Positions 14,220 to 16,311 of a DNA stretch of 16,311 nt are shown one piece after another. Every line of letters begins with the position of its first letter. Position 1 is the first letter of the stretch. Source of the stretch: Calditrichota bacterium (lineage in GTDB: Bacteria; Calditrichota; Calditrichia; RBG-13-44-9; J075); NCBI GenBank assembly GCA_024275555.1, contig JAJRYW010000627.1, forward strand, positions 1-16,311. Reading direction: 5' to 3'. The notes beneath the pieces were generated by a model. It searched no databases and was not told the origin of the DNA. It worked only from the letters and a program-made list of their open reading frames with translations. Both the position numbers and the translations under genes were made by a program.

Positions 14220-16311
14220 ATGTTCACGATGCTTGACATCATATCCAAATTATCCTCCCAGCAATCCCCGGGAAACCAAGCCGGGCCGCCATCACAGGCT
14301 TCCCTGGTTCAGAACTTCCGGCAAACCTTGCGGCGCCTGCTTTCCGGTTCATCGAACACTCCGGCCGCCCGCGGCAGCAATAGTGTAGCCGCGGGAACAG
14401 ACGCCGCCCACACGCCGGGCATATCCATCCCGGGCGGCAATGAGACTCTTCCTGCAAACCGGGCTTCTTCCTTCAGCTTGCCGGGCCAAACAGGCGTAAC
14501 GATCAAACACTTGGATGAGCTTAACTCGGCGAATCGGCAGAGCACTCCGGAAACCGGGCAGAATACGGTAATCAATAATAATTTGGAAAACCATGCAATA
14601 CTCAATAGCTCTTTGGGAGAACCGCGCTTCTTAGAAACACCAGGAGTTGGGAGCAAGGGAGAGGGATCTCCCGACAAAGGGAGGAAGAGCTTTTGGGAAA
14701 AAGTTCTTCCCCCTGTTTTTATTCCCTTTGGCGGCCAGATAGCGGCGCAGAATCTCCTAATTCCCGGCACATCTCCCCGGCCCCCTGCTGAGGCGGGTGG
14801 AATAAACAAAGCGAATATAGTCGCAATGCCTGCGCAAGCAAGCGTTCCGGGACCGGTAATTCCCGAGGGGCCTGCTCCGCAACCGAAAAATTTGCTGACG
14901 GGTCGCATCTTGCTCCCGGATGGAGCATTTCCCCAGCCGCCGGTAAACGGTGTAAATTCCGGCGGTATACAGATTTCCGGACTGCCTGAGAGTGCGCCCC
15001 TCACTGCTTCGGCCGCGAGCGCCATAAATGAGTTGGCGGCCCAGATGGAAACGGTGTCGGGCGTCGGACCGGCGGAAAAGACCATCGACATGAACCGGCG
15101 TGAACATGCCCCCGGTCAGCAACGGCAGCCTTCGCAGCCAGCCGATACGACACCCCCTACCAGCCGGGAGCTGCCAAACAGCCCACAGCCGGCGGCCCCC
15201 GGGCAACCCCGGGAACAACTGACCCCGGCCGGCAATCTTAAAGGCGCCTTCGCCGCCAATAACCCGGTGCAGCGGGAACCTTTGCCGGCCGCTTTTGCGC
15301 AAACAGGGCCGGCCTCCCCCGGTCAGGTAGCGGAGACCGCTTCTCGGCCCGGCACAACAGCAGCACCAATCACTTTGGAAGAAGGGAGCATAACCGGAAA
15401 CCCGCAGCCCTTCGGAAACCTGATCAAATTTTCCAGCCGGTTTACTGATGCTTCCCAGCCGCCGGATATCAACCAGCCGGCCCCGGGGATAAAACCCGCC
15501 GGAGAAAGAGCAGCAACTCCCATAGAAACATTGCCGGCGGAAACTTCACGGGATAAAGCGCCCGTCAAACACTCCCAACCGACGCCGGTTAATCCCGCAC
15601 AACGGGGAGATGCTCCCGCCGCGGCGGAAACGCCCGCCTTTACCGCCGGGAATACTGATCTGAACAGCACCGGCAAACCGGGAGCAGACCAGGCTGTTCA
15701 AACCGATTTACCCGGGCTTGCTCCGGAAACAACCGAGCTCAATTTTAATCAGACAAAACCGGTTAAAAACGGCCTCCAGGAATCCACGGTAAGAAACGCC
15801 CCGGTTTCCGCAGAGACAAGTTCCGGCAACCCCGGTGCACAGAACGACAACAGTTTCACCAGCCAAAATCAGCAAGAAAGAGGTGCGGAGAAAATGCCCG
15901 CAGCGGAAGCGCGGAAGCCGGCTTCCGGCGAGGTAAATTTCCCCACAGAACCGTTTTTGACCGCACAGCGCGCCCGGGCGGTTTCCCAACCGGCCCCGGA
16001 AAACAACCTTACAGCAGAAACAGTTGTTGTGCAACCTCGGCCGGACAGCCCGACCGGCGAGGCAACCGTTCTGCCGGCATTGGGGAAAGCCGTTTCATTG
16101 AACAGCGCTGTCTCGAACACCCACATTCCAACCGCTGCGGCTCCGCTGATGACGGCCGAGCAATTGGAACTTGCCAAAGCCGATCAATGGCCGGGGAAAT
16201 TAGCCTCGTTGCTCCAGCGCCAGTTCCAGGGGGTTGTCAGCTCCGCAAACGGCGGAAGCCAGGAAGTTTACCTGCGTCTCTGGCCGGAGCAACTCGGTTT
16301 CCTGCGTATCC
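14220..16311 (+). CDS. fliK: Flagellar hook-length control protein FliK (partial, runs off the right edge)
   Basis: A single stop-free frame runs from ATG 14220 to the window end, 697 codons so far. It begins MFTMLDIISKLSSQQ and is preceded by AAAGGTGA (14207-14214) at about 6 bases. A second in-frame ATG at 14229 is too far from that ribosome site to be preferred. Most of the protein is low-complexity, rich in Pro, Ala, Gly, Asn, Gln and Thr, as in the long ruler region of FliK proteins. The last visible residues, EVYLRLWPEQLGFLRI (682-697), fit the start of the conserved Flg_hook domain, whose usual pattern is hydrophobic strands around L-x-PxxLG. FliK measures hook length and switches export specificity through FlhB. 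Its identity also fits its position after a fliJ-motE string, though 9.8 kb of other DNA intervenes. Confidence 0.82.
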   Translation, partial: MFTMLDIISKLSSQQSPGNQAGPPSQASLVQNFRQTLRRLLSGSSNTPAARGSNSVAAGTDAAHTPGISIPGGNETLPANRASSFSLPGQTGVTIKHLDELNSANRQSTPETGQNTVINNNLENHAILNSSLGEPRFLETPGVGSKGEGSPDKGRKSFWEKVLPPVFIPFGGQIAAQNLLIPGTSPRPPAEAGGINKANIVAMPAQASVPGPVIPEGPAPQPKNLLTGRILLPDGAFPQPPVNGVNSGGIQISGLPESAPLTASAASAINELAAQMETVSGVGPAEKTIDMNRREHAPGQQRQPSQPADTTPPTSRELPNSPQPAAPGQPREQLTPAGNLKGAFAANNPVQREPLPAAFAQTGPASPGQVAETASRPGTTAAPITLEEGSITGNPQPFGNLIKFSSRFTDASQPPDINQPAPGIKPAGERAATPIETLPAETSRDKAPVKHSQPTPVNPAQRGDAPAAAETPAFTAGNTDLNSTGKPGADQAVQTDLPGLAPETTELNFNQTKPVKNGLQESTVRNAPVSAETSSGNPGAQNDNSFTSQNQQERGAEKMPAAEARKPASGEVNFPTEPFLTAQRARAVSQPAPENNLTAETVVVQPRPDSPTGEATVLPALGKAVSLNSAVSNTHIPTAAAPLMTAEQLELAKADQWPGKLASLLQRQFQGVVSSANGGSQEVYLRLWPEQLGFLRI

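Noticed and set aside
14309..15676. Long minus-strand frames opposite fliK (14309-15091, 14757-15302, 15323-15676, 15869-16177)
   Set aside because: The plus strand carries one uninterrupted frame of 697 codons with a FliK-like end; the minus frames are broken and compositionally biased shadows.

Overview
The window looks like part of a chromosome from a flagellated, diderm bacterium of the FCB superphylum (Ignavibacteria/Calditrichota/KSB1-like). This rests on two signatures seen together: a flagellar fliF-fliG-fliH-fliI-fliJ-motE ... fliK gene string, and three secreted proteins ending in the type IX secretion (Por/T9SS) C-terminal sorting domain with the typical LYQNYPNPFNP start. The phylum is an inference from these families, not from a marker gene.

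Layout. (1) 1-4457, plus strand: a tight flagellar operon. It holds the C-terminal end of FliF (MS ring), FliG (switch/rotor), FliH, FliI and FliJ (export ATPase complex), and a MotE/YlxF-like membrane coiled-coil protein. The first five genes overlap or nearly touch; a weak terminator-like hairpin lies between fliJ and the MotE-like gene. (2) 4458-5066: non-coding, with a long imperfect palindrome made of CCAAAT/ATTTGG words. (3) 5067-9853, plus strand: three exported T9SS cargo genes in one apparent operon. They are a protein of unknown function, a Big_5 + FG-GAP/VCBS repeat protein, and an M6-type (HEFGH) metalloprotease. The protease reading frame is cut by a single in-frame TGA, which separates the catalytic part from the FnIII-like and sorting domains. 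(4) 9854-10766: non-coding, with three more copies or part-copies of the same palindromic repeat family plus hairpins. (5) 10767-13214, minus strand: a methyl-accepting chemotaxis protein preceded by a small periplasmic binding-protein-like gene broken by one in-frame TAA. (6) 13215-14219: about 1 kb without a convincing gene, with a GC-rich REP-like element and a sigma-28-like promoter candidate. (7) 14220 to the window end, plus strand: a long, stop-free partial gene that I read as fliK (hook-length control). It reaches only the first strand of the conserved C-terminal domain.

The most notable feature is the arrangement. In the Bacillus-type flagellar operon, fliJ, ylxF (MotE-like) and fliK are neighbours. 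Here about 9.8 kb of accessory DNA (T9SS cargo, chemoreceptor, repeats) sits between the MotE-like gene and fliK. The T9SS block alone is bracketed by two directly oriented copies of the same repeat, and the accessory segment contains both genes interrupted by single stop codons. This looks like an island inserted into, and now splitting, a flagellar operon, with fliK possibly rescued by its own flagellar-type promoter. I did not find a clear new defence or enzymatic system.
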